A DNA stretch of 64,000 bases. It comes from Brienomyrus brachyistius. Its lineage: Eukaryota; Chordata; Actinopteri; Osteoglossiformes; Mormyridae. Location of the stretch: contig NC_064549.1 in the NCBI RefSeq assembly GCF_023856365.1, positions 5,101,608 through 5,165,607 on the forward strand. The letters are read 5' to 3'. Made by a program: the position numbers and the translations under genes. This document shows positions 1 through 11,048 of this stretch, piece by piece (within the stretch, counting starts at the first letter, position 1; every line of letters starts with the position of its first letter). The notes under the pieces are model-generated. The model was not told the origin of the DNA and ran no database searches. It worked only from the letters and a program-made list of their open reading frames with translations.

Positions 1-667
1 TGGTTTTTATCAGTTTCATGTAAGACAAAAGAATGAATAAAACTTGTCCCAAATACACGAGTATTACTAAATACCCAATAACATTACTAACTGTATTGGG
101 GAAACAAGAGATTTTAACAATAGCCCAGTTCTCACAGTAGAGTTTCTCAATTTGTGATCCACACAGAGTTAGTCTAGAGCTCACAATGACCAAAAGGAAC
201 ATGAAAAAAATGGGGGCGATCCATGAGAGCACAGTCAGTTTAAAGACGGTCCCCCCCGTCATGACTGTGTGATACTCCAACGGCCTGCATATGGCCACAG
301 ACCTGTCATAAGACATCACTGTTAACGTGGAAAAGTCACACAGGACAGCAGAGTAAATCACAAACACCTGAATGAAACATCCTGACCGCGAGATTTCTTG
401 GACGTCAGAGAGCAGATCATACAGGAACTTGGGGTAGAACCCTGAGGTTCCATACAGTCCGTTGAGACAGAGGTTGCACAGGAACACGTACATGGGCTCG
501 TGGAGCGGCTTCCTCAGGGCGACTGTGACAATTATTATCAGGTTTACAGCGATGATGACAAGGTAGTAAAGAAACGTTATGCAGAAGAAAACGCATCTGC
601 TCTCCCTGCTGGCGTTGATCCCAGACAGAGTAAACACTGTAGAGTTGGGCAGGTCCTCCAGTGCCAT
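1..667 (-). CDS. OR-1: odorant receptor, fish type I, 3' part outside window
   Basis: Seven-transmembrane odorant receptor of olfactory sensory neurons, expected to couple to Golf/cAMP signalling (family knowledge). The visible frame gives 222 codons without a stop and leaves the window within TM5/IL3. Seen: N-terminal NST and NAS glycosylation sites, PMYVFLCNL in TM2, MSYDRSVAIC at the end of TM3 (DRS where DRY is usual), and the second-loop motif CGSQIEKLYCENW. It differs from its neighbours in NASRESRC and in TM4 (WIAPIFFM), where it resembles OR-6. The start at 667 aligns with OR-7/OR-8 (MALE-). An in-frame ATG at 685 would add six residues, but in the other genes that position is intron. 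The tgcag acceptor seen in its paralogues reads tgcat here, so the 5' splice structure is uncertain. The family call is very safe; whether the gene is intact beyond base 1 cannot be seen. Confidence 0.95.
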   Translation of the reverse strand, partial: MALEDLPNSTVFTLSGINASRESRCVFFCITFLYYLVIIAVNLIIIVTVALRKPLHEPMYVFLCNLCLNGLYGTSGFYPKFLYDLLSDVQEISRSGCFIQVFVIYSAVLCDFSTLTVMSYDRSVAICRPLEYHTVMTGGTVFKLTVLSWIAPIFFMFLLVIVSSRLTLCGSQIEKLYCENWAIVKISCFPNTVSNVIGYLVILVYLGQVLFILLSYMKLIKT

Positions 668-1577
668 TGTTGTCTTATGTTTCATGCAGTATATATGATT
701 CACTGATGATTGCGACCATGGGAATCAGGGAACCAGCCTCTGAACCTCCCTGGGTGGGTTTACTGTCGCTCTGGGGTAACATAACGGACAAAAGCAAGAA
801 AGCAAAAATCCTCAGGAGATCATAGAAAATCAGCCTCAGTCCTGCACGTGCATGTTTCTAGAAAGTACCCTTAGTGGCAGAACACTGTTGCCGCCCCACC
901 CCCACCCTGTACCCTTCAGTTTGTACGTTCACTCTATGGGTGTTTTCTGGCTTCTCCGGTGTCCTGCAGCAGTCAGTCTGTTTATTAACTCTAATTTATC
1001 TGTGCCGTGTGGCAGAGATTAGCACCAAATCCAGGTTGTGCGTCAGTCTGTGGGTCCACATGCTGACACGACCACTAACACGATACATAATTAGAATATG
1101 GATCGATTTGTGAATCTACTGACACAACCCCCATTTTCTTAATAAAATATTATCCCCAAACAATTTTGAAACTATATATAATATTCATATTCACACATAC
1201 ACACACACACTTCTTTCTTTTACAAATGAAACGTTCACATAGATTTACAGTACATGCATACTCTCAAACAATGCACGATATTTAGAATAGCTGCAATATG
1301 CTGGATTATATGTTTACCAGATCCTTGTTTTACTGCTGTCACTCAGCGGCACAACAGCAGTCCTGTGTTCCAGCATTACCCCGCTGGAATGCCCCTAAGA
1401 ACGCTGGGTCCTCATGGGTCCTCCAGTGCATTTTCTTATTCTTGGTGGACACCTACAGTAAAATTCTAAGCCAGGAATCATACTATGGCTTAGGCCTGTG
1501 TTATAGATGGTCTCCCTCCCTGTTGCACGTACATAAAGAACATAAAGTAAATAAGACTAAGTGACCTGTTATCTGCT

Positions 1578-1720
1578 ACCTGCGGCCACCTCTGAATTCA
1601 CACCTCTGAAATTAGCCAGGTCTGGACTTTGGTGCTCCTTCTTATAGGATGTGGACAAGGGAGAGGCATTTACGGGAATTACACAATCAGTGTAATGAAT
1701 ACTATTGGGGGGGGGGGGGG
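1578..1720 (-). promoter_or_regulatory. OR-1 promoter and putative noncoding exon 1
   Basis: On the minus strand: a GTAATTCCC homeodomain/EBF-half-site-like stretch, then TATAAG (1641-1646), then about 35-40 nt of leader ending in a GCAG|GTAGCAG donor (exon end 1580, GT at 1578-1579). It is a diverged copy of the module upstream of OR-2 to OR-6. The putative intron (about 670-1579) holds a short CA-rich run near 1197 and nothing else I recognise. A run of Gs (about 1709-1722) borders the module. Confidence 0.55.
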
Positions 1721-2769
1721 TTAGTTCTCCAGGGCACACAAATGTTTGTTACACAAAATAGACTTAATTTTACCACCTTCATCACAAAATATTAAATAAT
1801 TCCTTATATGCAAATTGTATAGTAATACCTATTGATAACATTGACTCTGACTCATCCATGGAATTGATTGACAACGCTATATGTTTGATTAAGATTTGTT
1901 TACGATTGCGAAACTGGACTAGAGTTTAAAAATCAAGGGCTGTTCCCTCCATGAACCTGACCAGGGTAAGGAGATACAGTATAAGATGGATAGATGGATG
2001 TATGGGTGGATGGATGGAAGTTTTTTCTTTAAGTGGGAACAGGACTTATCATCAGCTGTATCTTTCGAATAAACTGTTTCTCATAAGGAAAAAAAGAGAC
2101 AGACATTTAACACAGAGCCAATAAAAGTCATTAGAGCAGAGCTCCTTCTGTAGAGTGCTCACCCCCCAGCCTCTCCTCCACTGGGTACATTTCATATGGT
2201 TTAAGGTGGATGCCTGCTAGCTGAAATAATATTAAGGGGATATGTCTTATAATGTGTATTGTTTAGCCTGTCAATACAAAGCCGCTTTGATGCCTCAGCC
2301 ATAACCATCCAAATGGGGGAGTTGCTTCTCCAGGGCGCACAAATGTTTGTGCAAGAAAGCAAGGAAGCTGAAAAGTCTCATGCGGTTTCAGTTTCACGCC
2401 TTCAGCTGCAGCCATGTCATTTCATATGTACTGCGGGTGACTGCCTGTGACAGGTGCCTCTTTCTGTGTTACCCCAACGTTACCCCATTTTACCACTGCA
2501 AAAATAAATAAACCTGGCCTGCAGAATTAACAGGCCTGCTCTTGCCACAGGTATTAGGAATACGTTGGACAGATTCGCGTGATGCAATACCGGGCTGCCT
2601 TTGCTCTTCGGGCCTGGCAGACATGCCCCTCCCTCATTACAGGCACCCAGGGAGATTCATTTACAAGGCAAGTGTACCCTGTCGATATGGTATATTTTAG
2701 TTACAGAACATCTGATTGGACCGCAAACCCGAGGGGTGATGCAAGACAGAAAAGCTAGGTGATTAACAT

Positions 2770-3110
2770 GTTTATCAGTTCATTAGTCATTAGACTTCAG
2801 GTCATTAGTCCGTCATATTCCCTCCATCCCCTGGATACCAATTTAAAACTATTTACCCAGGAGACCAAAAGGACAAGACACACAAATGAAGTCCTCTGTG
2901 GGTCTGGCAGGGAGGATGGAGTGAGCGAGCCTTGGTGGACCTCGGGGAGACCCTGCAATGTAATGACCTCCCTTCTGACATGACTGTGGCTTTGAGCATC
3001 AGTGACCCCAAGGAGAAGCTGCTAGAGCATTTTCTCACAGGTCAGGAGGTTGCAGATGGAGTGGAGGCGAAGGCCTCGATGATTTGGCTGAAATCACTTC
3101 TGTTGCATTC
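2770..3110 (-). repeat. Conserved distal block, copy 1 (OR-1)
   Basis: Noncoding block found once per minus-strand OR unit. It contains the CCCTCCATCCCC, TTTACCCAGGAGACC, GTCCTCTGTGGGTCTGGC and TCTCACAGGTCAGGAGG landmarks. The upstream TTAATTAA/AACAATGAG part is not recognisable in this copy. Strand is given as that of the associated gene. Confidence 0.7.
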
Positions 3111-3984
3111 AATTTTACAGCTTCTAAGCTTGACTGCTGCTATATAGTTAAACATATATACTTTTCTATTATTGCAGAAGATGGTTCATTCATTTTTGTG
3201 TGAAATGTATGTTTACCGGTCACATACAGAAGGAACATAACCTCAGGTGCTCATAAATGTCTCCAGTGACCCCCTCCATAGAATGAAGAAAAAACAAAAA
3301 TTCCTTTTGTCCTTCATTTAATCATGATGAGGTTTTTCTGGGCTCTCTTCCACCATCCAGGGGAGCAGTTTTTGTCTGACCTGACTCTGTTTGTTTAACT
3401 TGTTGTGTTCAGTCTGCATTGTCTTCTTCCTCTGTGCTTTTGTTTATTTCCTGTTTTATGTTTCATGTAATTTGTGACAGATGTGTGATATCGGTTTTAT
3501 TTAAATAGACATATAAATTTATTAGTCACAAAAAAACATGCAAATGGGGCAGATAGTACGCCCCAAGCAAAGAGCTGTCAAGGAGCCAACTTAGGGTAGG
3601 TCGAGCTTCTGAACAATGACCAGCAACAAGAGCTAGTTAGCAGTGGGCCTATACTGTAGCTGTACAATATGCTACAAAAACAGACATTAGCAACACAAAA
3701 CTAATGGATTTTATTTCACACATAACTTAAAGTACAGGGACGGGCCGCAATTTCTGTGCTCGCCCTGGGACACAAATCCACAATATTCACATTGTAAGCA
3801 TACGACGATCTACTTGTTCAGCTACAGGAGCACCTGATTCTATGAAAGAAACAGGATGGCTGAAAAGACAGAGAGAATGGGGAGGAGTCAGGCAGCAGAA
3901 GAAGAATCAGAAACTCTCGGATATTATTATTTTTTCTTTTGTTTATTTTTAAATTACAATTTTTGTTAGTTAACAGGTCAGTTA

Positions 3985-4217
3985 TGCCCTTGAGAGGTAA
4001 AGTGGGCTAACCCACAAAAACAAAGTTTTGACAAAACGAGCTCCAAAGTTGAAATTTTTTTTTCAAAATCTGTGTGCCTATACCCTACAATTGATATATA
4101 TCATAGGTAGCACAGAGGTATGACAGAGATAATAACAACTTATCCAATTAAAAATATTCAATAAAAAGGGGGTAGGGGTCAAAAATGTGGGATAGCCCCC
4201 TTTACCTCTCAAGGGCA
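3985..4217. mobile_element. MITE-like element with about 28-bp terminal inverted repeats
   Basis: The left end reads TGCCCTTGAGAGGTAAAG then TGGGCTAACCC. The right end is its reverse complement with few changes (GGGATAGCCCCC then TTTACCTCTCAAGGGCA). The interior is AT-rich and noncoding, 233 bp in all. The paralogous intervals at about 9640-9680 and 15160-15200 lack it, so it is an insertion in this unit. I see no unambiguous target duplication, so the superfamily is left open. Confidence 0.75.
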
Positions 4218-4560
4218 CAATTTAAACACTTTGCCATGTGTCTCTGGAACATTTTATTTGGATTCATGTGCAGGGAGAAACATCAAAAATAGAAGATGGT
4301 CACACCAAAAGGTCACAAGCTAAAGAGGAACATATGGGTGAGAAACAGATTAAAAAGCAATAACCAAATAAATTAACCATTCCAATGGAGTCCTGAGTCC
4401 TGTACGCTAACCTGTATCACCCTCTGACAAAAGGGGGCCCTATCCTGAATGGCTCTGGGACTGCTCCATCAGCACTGGGATGGAAGTGAAGAAGGTCTCC
4501 CTGGCAACGTGGCATCAGAGAGAGACACAAGTTGCCATGACGCATGTGACACTGAATTAC

Positions 4561-5505
4561 TTAAAATTTTACAATGTAACTAATCACATGCTTCAACACC
4601 TCATTTCGGACCTTACTCAATTTCAGGCCATAAATCAAGGGATTGAGAAGAGGAGGTACTATGAGGAATTCTAATGCCAGGAAGTGGCGTAAGCCCTGTG
4701 GGAAATCTCTGGATCCGTATCGACTGTACATCATATCAAACAGCGAGGCCACTGTCACGTTAATTAACGAGAGTAAATGTGGAGTACACGTCTGAATGAA
4801 TTTACTGCGGTTCGCTGCTGACTTCAAGCTGGTTTTGATCAGTTTCACATAAGAAAAAAGAATGAATATCACGTGACCAAAATATATAACAATTACAAAA
4901 TACCCCAAAACATTATTAGCTAAATTTGAAGTGCAAGTCATTTTAACAACAGCCCAGTTTTCACAGTAGAGCTTCTCAATGTGTGATCCACAGAGAGTTA
5001 CACCAGAGCTTAGGACAAGAGTAAGAAACATAATAGAAATGGGAAGAAACCATGAAAACACAATCAGTTTAAAGACGGTCCCCCGCGTCATGACTGTGTG
5101 ATACTCCAACGGCCTGCATATGGCCACAGACCTGTCATAAGACATCACTGTTAACGTGGAAAAGTCACACAGGACAGCAGAGTAAATGACAAACAACTGA
5201 ACGAAGCATCCTGACCGCGAGATTTCTTGGACGTCAGAGAGCAGATCATACAGGAACTTGGGGTAGAACCCTGAGGTTCCATACAGTCCGTTGAGACAGA
5301 GGTTACACAGGAACACGTACATGGGCTCGTGGAGCGGCTCCCTCAGGGCAACTGTGACAATTATTATCAGGTTTACAGCGATAATGACAAGGTAGTAAAG
5401 AAACGTTATGCAGAAGAAAACGTATCTGCTCTCCCAGCTGGCATTGATCCCAGACAGAGTAAACACTGTGGAGTTGGGCATGACCTCCAGGGGCAGTGTG
5501 GACAT
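4561..5505 (-). CDS. OR-2: odorant receptor, fish type I (delta-like)
   Basis: Complete 314-residue seven-helix odorant receptor. Landmarks: NST and NAS glycosylation sites at 11 and 21, TM1 about 28-53, LHEPMYVFLCNL at 58-69, conserved Cys100, MSYDRSVAIC at 121-130 (DRS, not DRY), second loop CGSHIEKLYCENW at 172-184, SYVKLIK after TM5, QTCTPHLLSLIN entering TM6 (238-249), and NPLIY at 288-292 in TM7, then a short basic tail. The start at 5505 is chosen because TTTTTCTTTGCAG ends three bases upstream (acceptor AG at 5509-5510). The longer frame to 5553 would translate that polypyrimidine tract. The gene has its own leader exon near 6886. It is almost identical to OR-3 and varies mainly in TM4-TM5. 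Ligand unknown. 'Delta-like' is inferred from the overall fish-type motifs. Confidence 0.97.
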   Translation of the reverse strand: MSTLPLEVMPNSTVFTLSGINASWESRYVFFCITFLYYLVIIAVNLIIIVTVALREPLHEPMYVFLCNLCLNGLYGTSGFYPKFLYDLLSDVQEISRSGCFVQLFVIYSAVLCDFSTLTVMSYDRSVAICRPLEYHTVMTRGTVFKLIVFSWFLPISIMFLTLVLSSGVTLCGSHIEKLYCENWAVVKMTCTSNLANNVLGYFVIVIYFGHVIFILFSYVKLIKTSLKSAANRSKFIQTCTPHLLSLINVTVASLFDMMYSRYGSRDFPQGLRHFLALEFLIVPPLLNPLIYGLKLSKVRNEVLKHVISYIVKF

Positions 5506-6883
5506 CGTCTGCAAAGAAAAAGACTTCGCTTCATGGGGTAAATTATTAAACAATATAAAATTTGTGTGGATCTGAGATTCAATAAACGTCTTTGTTAGAT
5601 CAGTTGGTTCTACATTATTAATCCATTTTAATAATTCAAATAATCTGAAGATGCATTTTCTAGAGAAAAGGACTTTCAGGTATCACATTAAACGTAATAT
5701 AGTGATGAATTTCCTGATAAGGGCTGGAAGTAAATATTGCACACGCTACAGCCCTTGGGAAGGAGAACTTGGAGCCCTGACATCTCTACATGGAAGCACA
5801 CGGCCTGCAGAACCACTCTCACCCCCATTCCTGGTTCCTTTCAGGTTCCTCTAAGGCTTGGTCTCCTCATTCTTAGTCCTGTAAATAATGATTGTGTCAT
5901 TTACTTAATTGTTCATTTTAAGACAGTAGCCCTAACAGTATCAGTCAGTAGTTTGATCCTCTTTTCGCCCCTGCTGAGCGACGTCACAGCCTTCCCTAGA
6001 GCTTGGGCCATGAAAAGCCTGAAAGATCAATTCAGTAACATCCAGTTGGCCTGTGAAATCCCACAGGCGATTCAACGGGAATACATTTTTTCAAGATATT
6101 GCTTTATGTTTGTATGTTGCTAAAATATGTATTTACTTGAGAGATTGTTCATCTTACTTATTAATATAATAAAACAATAATTCTGTAAACACACAAAAAT
6201 ATACATGAAAGTCAGATTCCAATTTTTCCTTTGAAATGTTCCAGAGAAAAAACTCCTCATGAATCCAGAGAAACTTACATGCATTGTCCAAGTTCAACAT
6301 ATCTTTAGCAGAGGAGTATGTCTTCAGAATGTTAATAGCAATTAATATCATATCGTACATTAAAACCTCTTGAATATAAACATGAAGCATTTGCTTAGCT
6401 GACCTCTATCTTTGCTCAGATTTAATAATCTTTCCTGACCCAGTGTCTTTCTGAAGCGACTACAGTTACTTGCCTTTCTCAGTGGTACAACCGGCAAACC
6501 CAGAAGTCCAGATTCTTTATGCTATACTAATGGCTGCTTCTATAAAATATAAAAAGCCAAATGATTTATGCCGGTGACTTACTGTTACTTACAGCTGTAT
6601 TTAACATAATATCAAAATGCGTGTTTTAAAGTGGTACCAATATTAATAAAATATAATATTTTACAACATAATAATAATATCATTCTAACATATTACTATT
6701 GTAGTAATAATAGTATTACTACAATATTATTATGTTGTACTGATATACTCAAATCTGCACTCATAGGCAAGTTTGCAAACAAAATTATTTGTGGAAACTT
6801 CTAAATACTCATGCATGTGAACTGAATAAATAAGCACCAGTAAATAAATAAATAAACAATAGCTATTATTATTAGTATCTGGT

Positions 6884-7030
6884 ACCTGTGACTGCCCATC
6901 CCTGATCTGTCTGACATTATCTGTTCATAGACTGTTATCTTTCCTCTTATAGGATGCAGATAGAGAACCGGGAATTATGGGAATTATGCAATTACGCTAA
7001 TGGCGATGAAGAGGGAGGGGCCCTGCACTA
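6884..7030 (-). promoter_or_regulatory. OR-2 promoter and putative noncoding exon 1
   Basis: Minus-strand order: GCCATTAGCGTAATTGC (homeodomain-type TAAT sites), two ATAATTCCC repeats, CCTATAAGAGG (TATA at 6946-6951), a leader starting about 6921, and donor CACAG|GTACC (exon end 6886, GT at 6884-6885). The inferred intron is 5509-6885 (1377 bp), ending at the acceptor before OR-2. No other gene is visible in the intron; an AT-rich run (AATAAT-type) lies at 6640-6740. Confidence 0.7.
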
Positions 7031-8052
7031 AGGTAGGAAAATAATGACTTCACAACAAGTAGAGCTTTTCATTCTAAAACAGCAGGACAGTCTGAGATGT
7101 CATTGTCACCATCATTCTCCAAAAACCCCATTAAGGAACACAGCAGATCTGGTGACAATTTCAGAGAGGCCTTCAAACCACCCAAAGAGAAGCTGTTAGG
7201 CAGGGAGCTCTCGAAAGGTGCTGAAGGTGTGAAGCTGACAGAAAGATCCCATCTGGGACATGAAGAGGAATGAAGCCTTCAGCAGACTGTGAAAAGGAGC
7301 AGCTGTCACTAACTATTTGGGATCAGCAGACTGGCCTGTGACCTTCTGCTCATCGGTACAAATTGGGCCTGTGTGTTGGTAATGGTTTTAGTTGAACTTG
7401 CTTATAAAAGCATAGACACTCCAGGCCTTGTGTTCACAATCAAGCTCTTTATGGCTCAGTATTATATTCATTATAATATATGGAAGAAGACACAACTCAA
7501 AGGCAGCCAAACCACAAAAGGTAAAACCAAGGAACTGACAACACCTAAGGGGAAAGTTAGGCTAATACCAAAAGACGGGAAACACTGCGAACAACACAGA
7601 CGACACCAAAGACCTGACTGGGGAGCCCAAGCCAAGCGGATGCTAATGTACATGGACTAACGATGGAGATGATAACAATAGACAGCAGTGACCTCTGCTG
7701 GCCATATAGGAAAATGACAGAGAGATCCTGATAGTCATGCTTCTCATTTAACTCTCCATTTATATTTAATTGTATTTTAAAATGTCATGGATTTATGAAA
7801 ATATTAAACAATAATTAAGGAATATTGGATATTTAGTTTCATCTGCTCAGTTAATAGGAGATCACTAGTGTGAATATAACAACAGGTGACATCACAGGCC
7901 TCCTGATTGTAACATATGACTCTATAAGTGCTACCGAGTCTATGTCAACATTAAAGAAAGTGCTGATAGACAATTTTAAGGCATTCTGTCAGAATTATAA
8001 ACAGCCCAGGACTCTTGATTATCTGTGGGAATCATCCCTGTCTCTATGTTTC

Positions 8053-8242
8053 TCTCCTTAAATGCAAGGCTGCACACTGGTTAGTACCAGTCACCTCCAC
8101 TCTTCCCTCACACCTTCAGGTTCTCCAGGTTTGGGTCCAGAGTTTGCATGTTCTCTGCTGGTAATGTGGGGCTGGAGACTGTCCCAGGCAGCACAGGGTA
8201 CAAAGCTGGGGTATACCCTTGATGGGATGCTAGTCCATCACC

Positions 8243-8288
<46 letters not shown>
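8053..8288 (+). mobile_element. Retroelement-like fragment with (CA)n tail
   Basis: Reads like the 3' part of a common fish interspersed repeat: GGAGACTG, CAGGCAGCACAGGGTACAAA, GATGGGATGCTAGTCCATCA, CCGG, then (CA)n at 8245-8283. The family was not identified. The copy at 13590-13806 is its duplicate, with a shorter CA run. Confidence 0.5.
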
Positions 8289-8729
8289 TGGACAATCTTG
8301 AGACATCCTGCTTACAGTCTGAAGACATGCAGTAGGCTAAGTGCTGTCTGTAGATTGTCCGTAGTGTGTGTGTGTGTGTGTCTGAAATTAAATATACCCT
8401 TATTATAAATACCCACTAAACTGCAGAATATGGCCTCCTTCTACTACAGACAGCAGTAATGCTCGGGACCCCAACCATTGTGGGTAAACTACTTTTATCT
8501 CTGGCTGCCAAAAGCCAGCAGTGATCCAGTGTCTGACAGCACACAGCGGTGCCAGTTAATCACAGTCCCACACTTAGAATTTCTACAACAGTAAACCCCT
8601 ACTGGACCTCACATGACAGGAACAAATGAACAACCAGACATGAGGCATGTAGAAGACCTAAAGGCCTCTATGAAACCAACTTAAAGGAGCAAACTATTCA
8701 TTAGATGCAAAATGATGTAATTTTCCAGG

Positions 8730-9190
8730 TGCTGGCCATGTGTGCCTGACCTTGTCATGCTTCTTTAATTAAGCTCCAATAACAATGAGATTCTCTTGAT
8801 ACTCATGGCCTACAAACCCTATGGGTGATGTGAGAGCTTCAAGTTCATAAACATGTTTATCAGACCATTAGCCATCAGGTTATTAGTCCGTCATATTCCC
8901 TCCATCCCCCGGATACCAATTTAAAACCATTTACCCAGGAGACCAAAAAGGACAAGTCACACAAATGAAGTCCTCTGTGGGTCTGGCCGGGAGGATGGAG
9001 TGAGCTAACCTTGGTGGACCTCGGGGACCCTGCAATGTAATGACCTCCCTTCTGACATGACTGTGGCTTTGAGCATCACTGAACTGACCCCAAGGAGAAG
9101 CTGCTAGACCATTTTCTCACAGGTCAGGAGGTTGCAGATGGAGTGGAGGCGAAGGCCTCGATGATTTGGCTAAAATCACTTCTGTATGAA
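8730..9190 (-). repeat. Conserved distal block, copy 2 (OR-2)
   Basis: The complete form of the block: TTTAATTAAGCTCCAATAA then CAATGAGATTCT near 8764-8793, AACCCTATGGGTGATG, then the CCCTCCATCCCC to TCACAGGTCAGGAGG part. Its open frames are broken differently from copy to copy, so it is treated as noncoding. It lies about 1.8 kb upstream of the OR-2 TATA box. Confidence 0.75.
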
Positions 9191-10103
9191 TTATTTACTT
9201 TTCTCTTTGTCTCAGTTTCCTAGAAACTCTTAGTAAATTGAGATAAACATTTATTAGTCAACAAAGAAACATGCGAATGAGGCAGATCATACACCCCAAG
9301 CAAAGAGCTGTCAGAGAGCCAACTTAGGCTGTCGAGCGTCTGGAGGAGTAGCTGTATACCAACAAGAGTCTAACAGAAGAGCCGCAGTCACACACTAAAC
9401 AGTTCCTTGTTAGAATAGCTAAGGCTTCAGACTGCCTACTATTATTGGAATGATTAGCAACGCTGTGAAGCAGGAAAGCGATTGCATCTGCGAGAACCGG
9501 CAGCACCAAAGGAGAAACGATCATATGAAAGTGACTTTATGTGAGAAATAAAATGGCCAACAGACTTGGGTTGACAAGAGTGGAAGTGCGACACAGACAT
9601 GAAGGAAAAGACACTATTTGATGTTAGGTTCTATTTTATTCATTTATTTTGAAATTCCTCGTCGCTCACCATGCAAACTTAATACTTTGCCATCTGTCTC
9701 AGTAATATGTGATTGCTCAAGAATCCAAATACAAATAATAAGAATAATCAAAAATAGAAAATGAGCAAAAAGGTGACAAGCTAAAGAGGAACATAGCAGC
9801 AGATCGGAAAGCAATAACCAATTGATAACCAACTTAACCATTTCAAGGGGGTTCTGAGTCAAGTGATCAAAAGAGGGACATTAAAAGAGAGTGTATGAAC
9901 CCAGAGAAGCACAGAGGGGGCTTTCTGTACTGATATCAGCTCATCCCCGCTAACCTGTATCACTCTCTGACAAAAGGGGGCGCTATCCTGAATGGCTCTG
10001 GGACTGCTCCATCAGCACTGGGATGGAAGTGAAGAAGGTCTCCCTGGCAACGTGGCATCAGAGGGAGAGACAAGGTGCCATGACGCATGTAAGACTGAAT
10101 TAC

Positions 10104-11048
10104 TTAAAATTTTACAATGTAACAAATCACATGCTTCAACACCTCATTTCGGACCTTACTCAATTTCAGGCCATAAATCAAGGGATTGAGAAGAGGAGGT
10201 ACTATGAGAAACTCTAATGCCAGGAAGTGGCGTAAGCCCTGTGGAAAATCTCTGGATCCGTAACGACTGTACATCATATCAAACAGCGACGCCACGGTCA
10301 CGTTAATTAACGAGAGTAAATGTGGAGTACACGTCTGAATGAATTTACTGCGGTTCGCTGCTGACTTCAAGCTGGTTTTGATCAGTTTCACATAAGAAAA
10401 AAGAATGAACATCACGTGACCAAAATACGTAACAATAACCAAATACCCCAACACATTAATCGCTAAATTTGAAGTGCAAGTCATTTTAACCACAGCCCAG
10501 TTTTCACAGTAGAGCTTCTCAATGTGTGATCCACAGAGAGTTACACCAGAGCTTAGGACAAGAGTAAGAAACATAATAGAAATGGGAAGAAACCATGAAA
10601 ACACAATCAGTTTAAAGACGGTCCCCCCCGTCATGACTGTGTGATACTCCAACGGCCTGCATATGGCCACAGATCTGTCATAAGACATCACTGTTAACGT
10701 GGAAAAGTCACACAGGACAGCAGAGTAAATGACAAACACCTGAACGAAGCATCCTGACCGCGAGATTTCATGGACGTCAGAGAGCAGATCATACAGGAAC
10801 TTGGGGTAGAACCCTAACGTCCCATACAGTCCGTTGAGACAGAGGTTACACAGGAACACGTACATGGGCTCGTGGAGCGGCTTCCTCAGGGCGACTGTGA
10901 CAATTATTATCAGGTTCACGGCGATGATGACAAGGTAGTAAAGAAACGTTATGCAGAAGAAAACGTATCTGCTCTCCCTGCTGGCGTTGATCCCAGACAG
11001 AGTAAACACTGTGGAGTTGGGCAGATCCTCCAGGGGCAGTGTGGACAT
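10104..11048 (-). CDS. OR-3: odorant receptor, fish type I (delta-like)
   Basis: Complete 314-residue receptor, the direct tandem duplicate of OR-2 (5543 bp apart). It has the same NST/NAS sites, LHEPMYVFLCNL, MSYDRSVAIC, CGSHIEKLYCENW, QTCTPHLL and NPLIY landmarks. Visible differences from OR-2 include MSTLPLEDLPN at the N terminus, NASRESR, ALRKPL, YGTLGF, DVHEIS, MTGGTV, LAINVLGYLVIVTYFG and the tail HVICYIVKF. The start at 11048 follows CTTTGCAG-ACG, as in OR-2. The longer frame to 11096 would again read through the splice tract. Both duplicates are intact, and most changes lie in or near TM4-TM5, where odorant contacts are expected from family knowledge. Confidence 0.97.
   Translation of the reverse strand: MSTLPLEDLPNSTVFTLSGINASRESRYVFFCITFLYYLVIIAVNLIIIVTVALRKPLHEPMYVFLCNLCLNGLYGTLGFYPKFLYDLLSDVHEISRSGCFVQVFVIYSAVLCDFSTLTVMSYDRSVAICRPLEYHTVMTGGTVFKLIVFSWFLPISIMFLTLVLSSGVTLCGSHIEKLYCENWAVVKMTCTSNLAINVLGYLVIVTYFGHVMFILFSYVKLIKTSLKSAANRSKFIQTCTPHLLSLINVTVASLFDMMYSRYGSRDFPQGLRHFLALEFLIVPPLLNPLIYGLKLSKVRNEVLKHVICYIVKF

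Larger units (their letters stand above)
1721..4560. other. Intergenic OR-1 / OR-2
   Basis: Holds a short GGAT/GGTGGAT-type run near 1985-2020, the conserved distal block (2770-3110) and a MITE (3985-4217). Bases 3520-3620 match 9240-9350 and 14760-14870, so this interval is an older, more diverged copy of the tandem unit. Short open frames here have no recognisable protein features. Confidence 0.6.
7031..10103. other. Intergenic OR-2 / OR-3
   Basis: Contains a conserved promoter-proximal flank (about 7040-7370, shared with the OR-3, OR-4 and OR-6 units), a CTCF-like motif (7686-7703), a retroelement-like repeat with a CA tail (8053-8283), the distal block (8730-9190) and the start of the next unit. 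No protein-coding gene is recognised. Confidence 0.6.
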
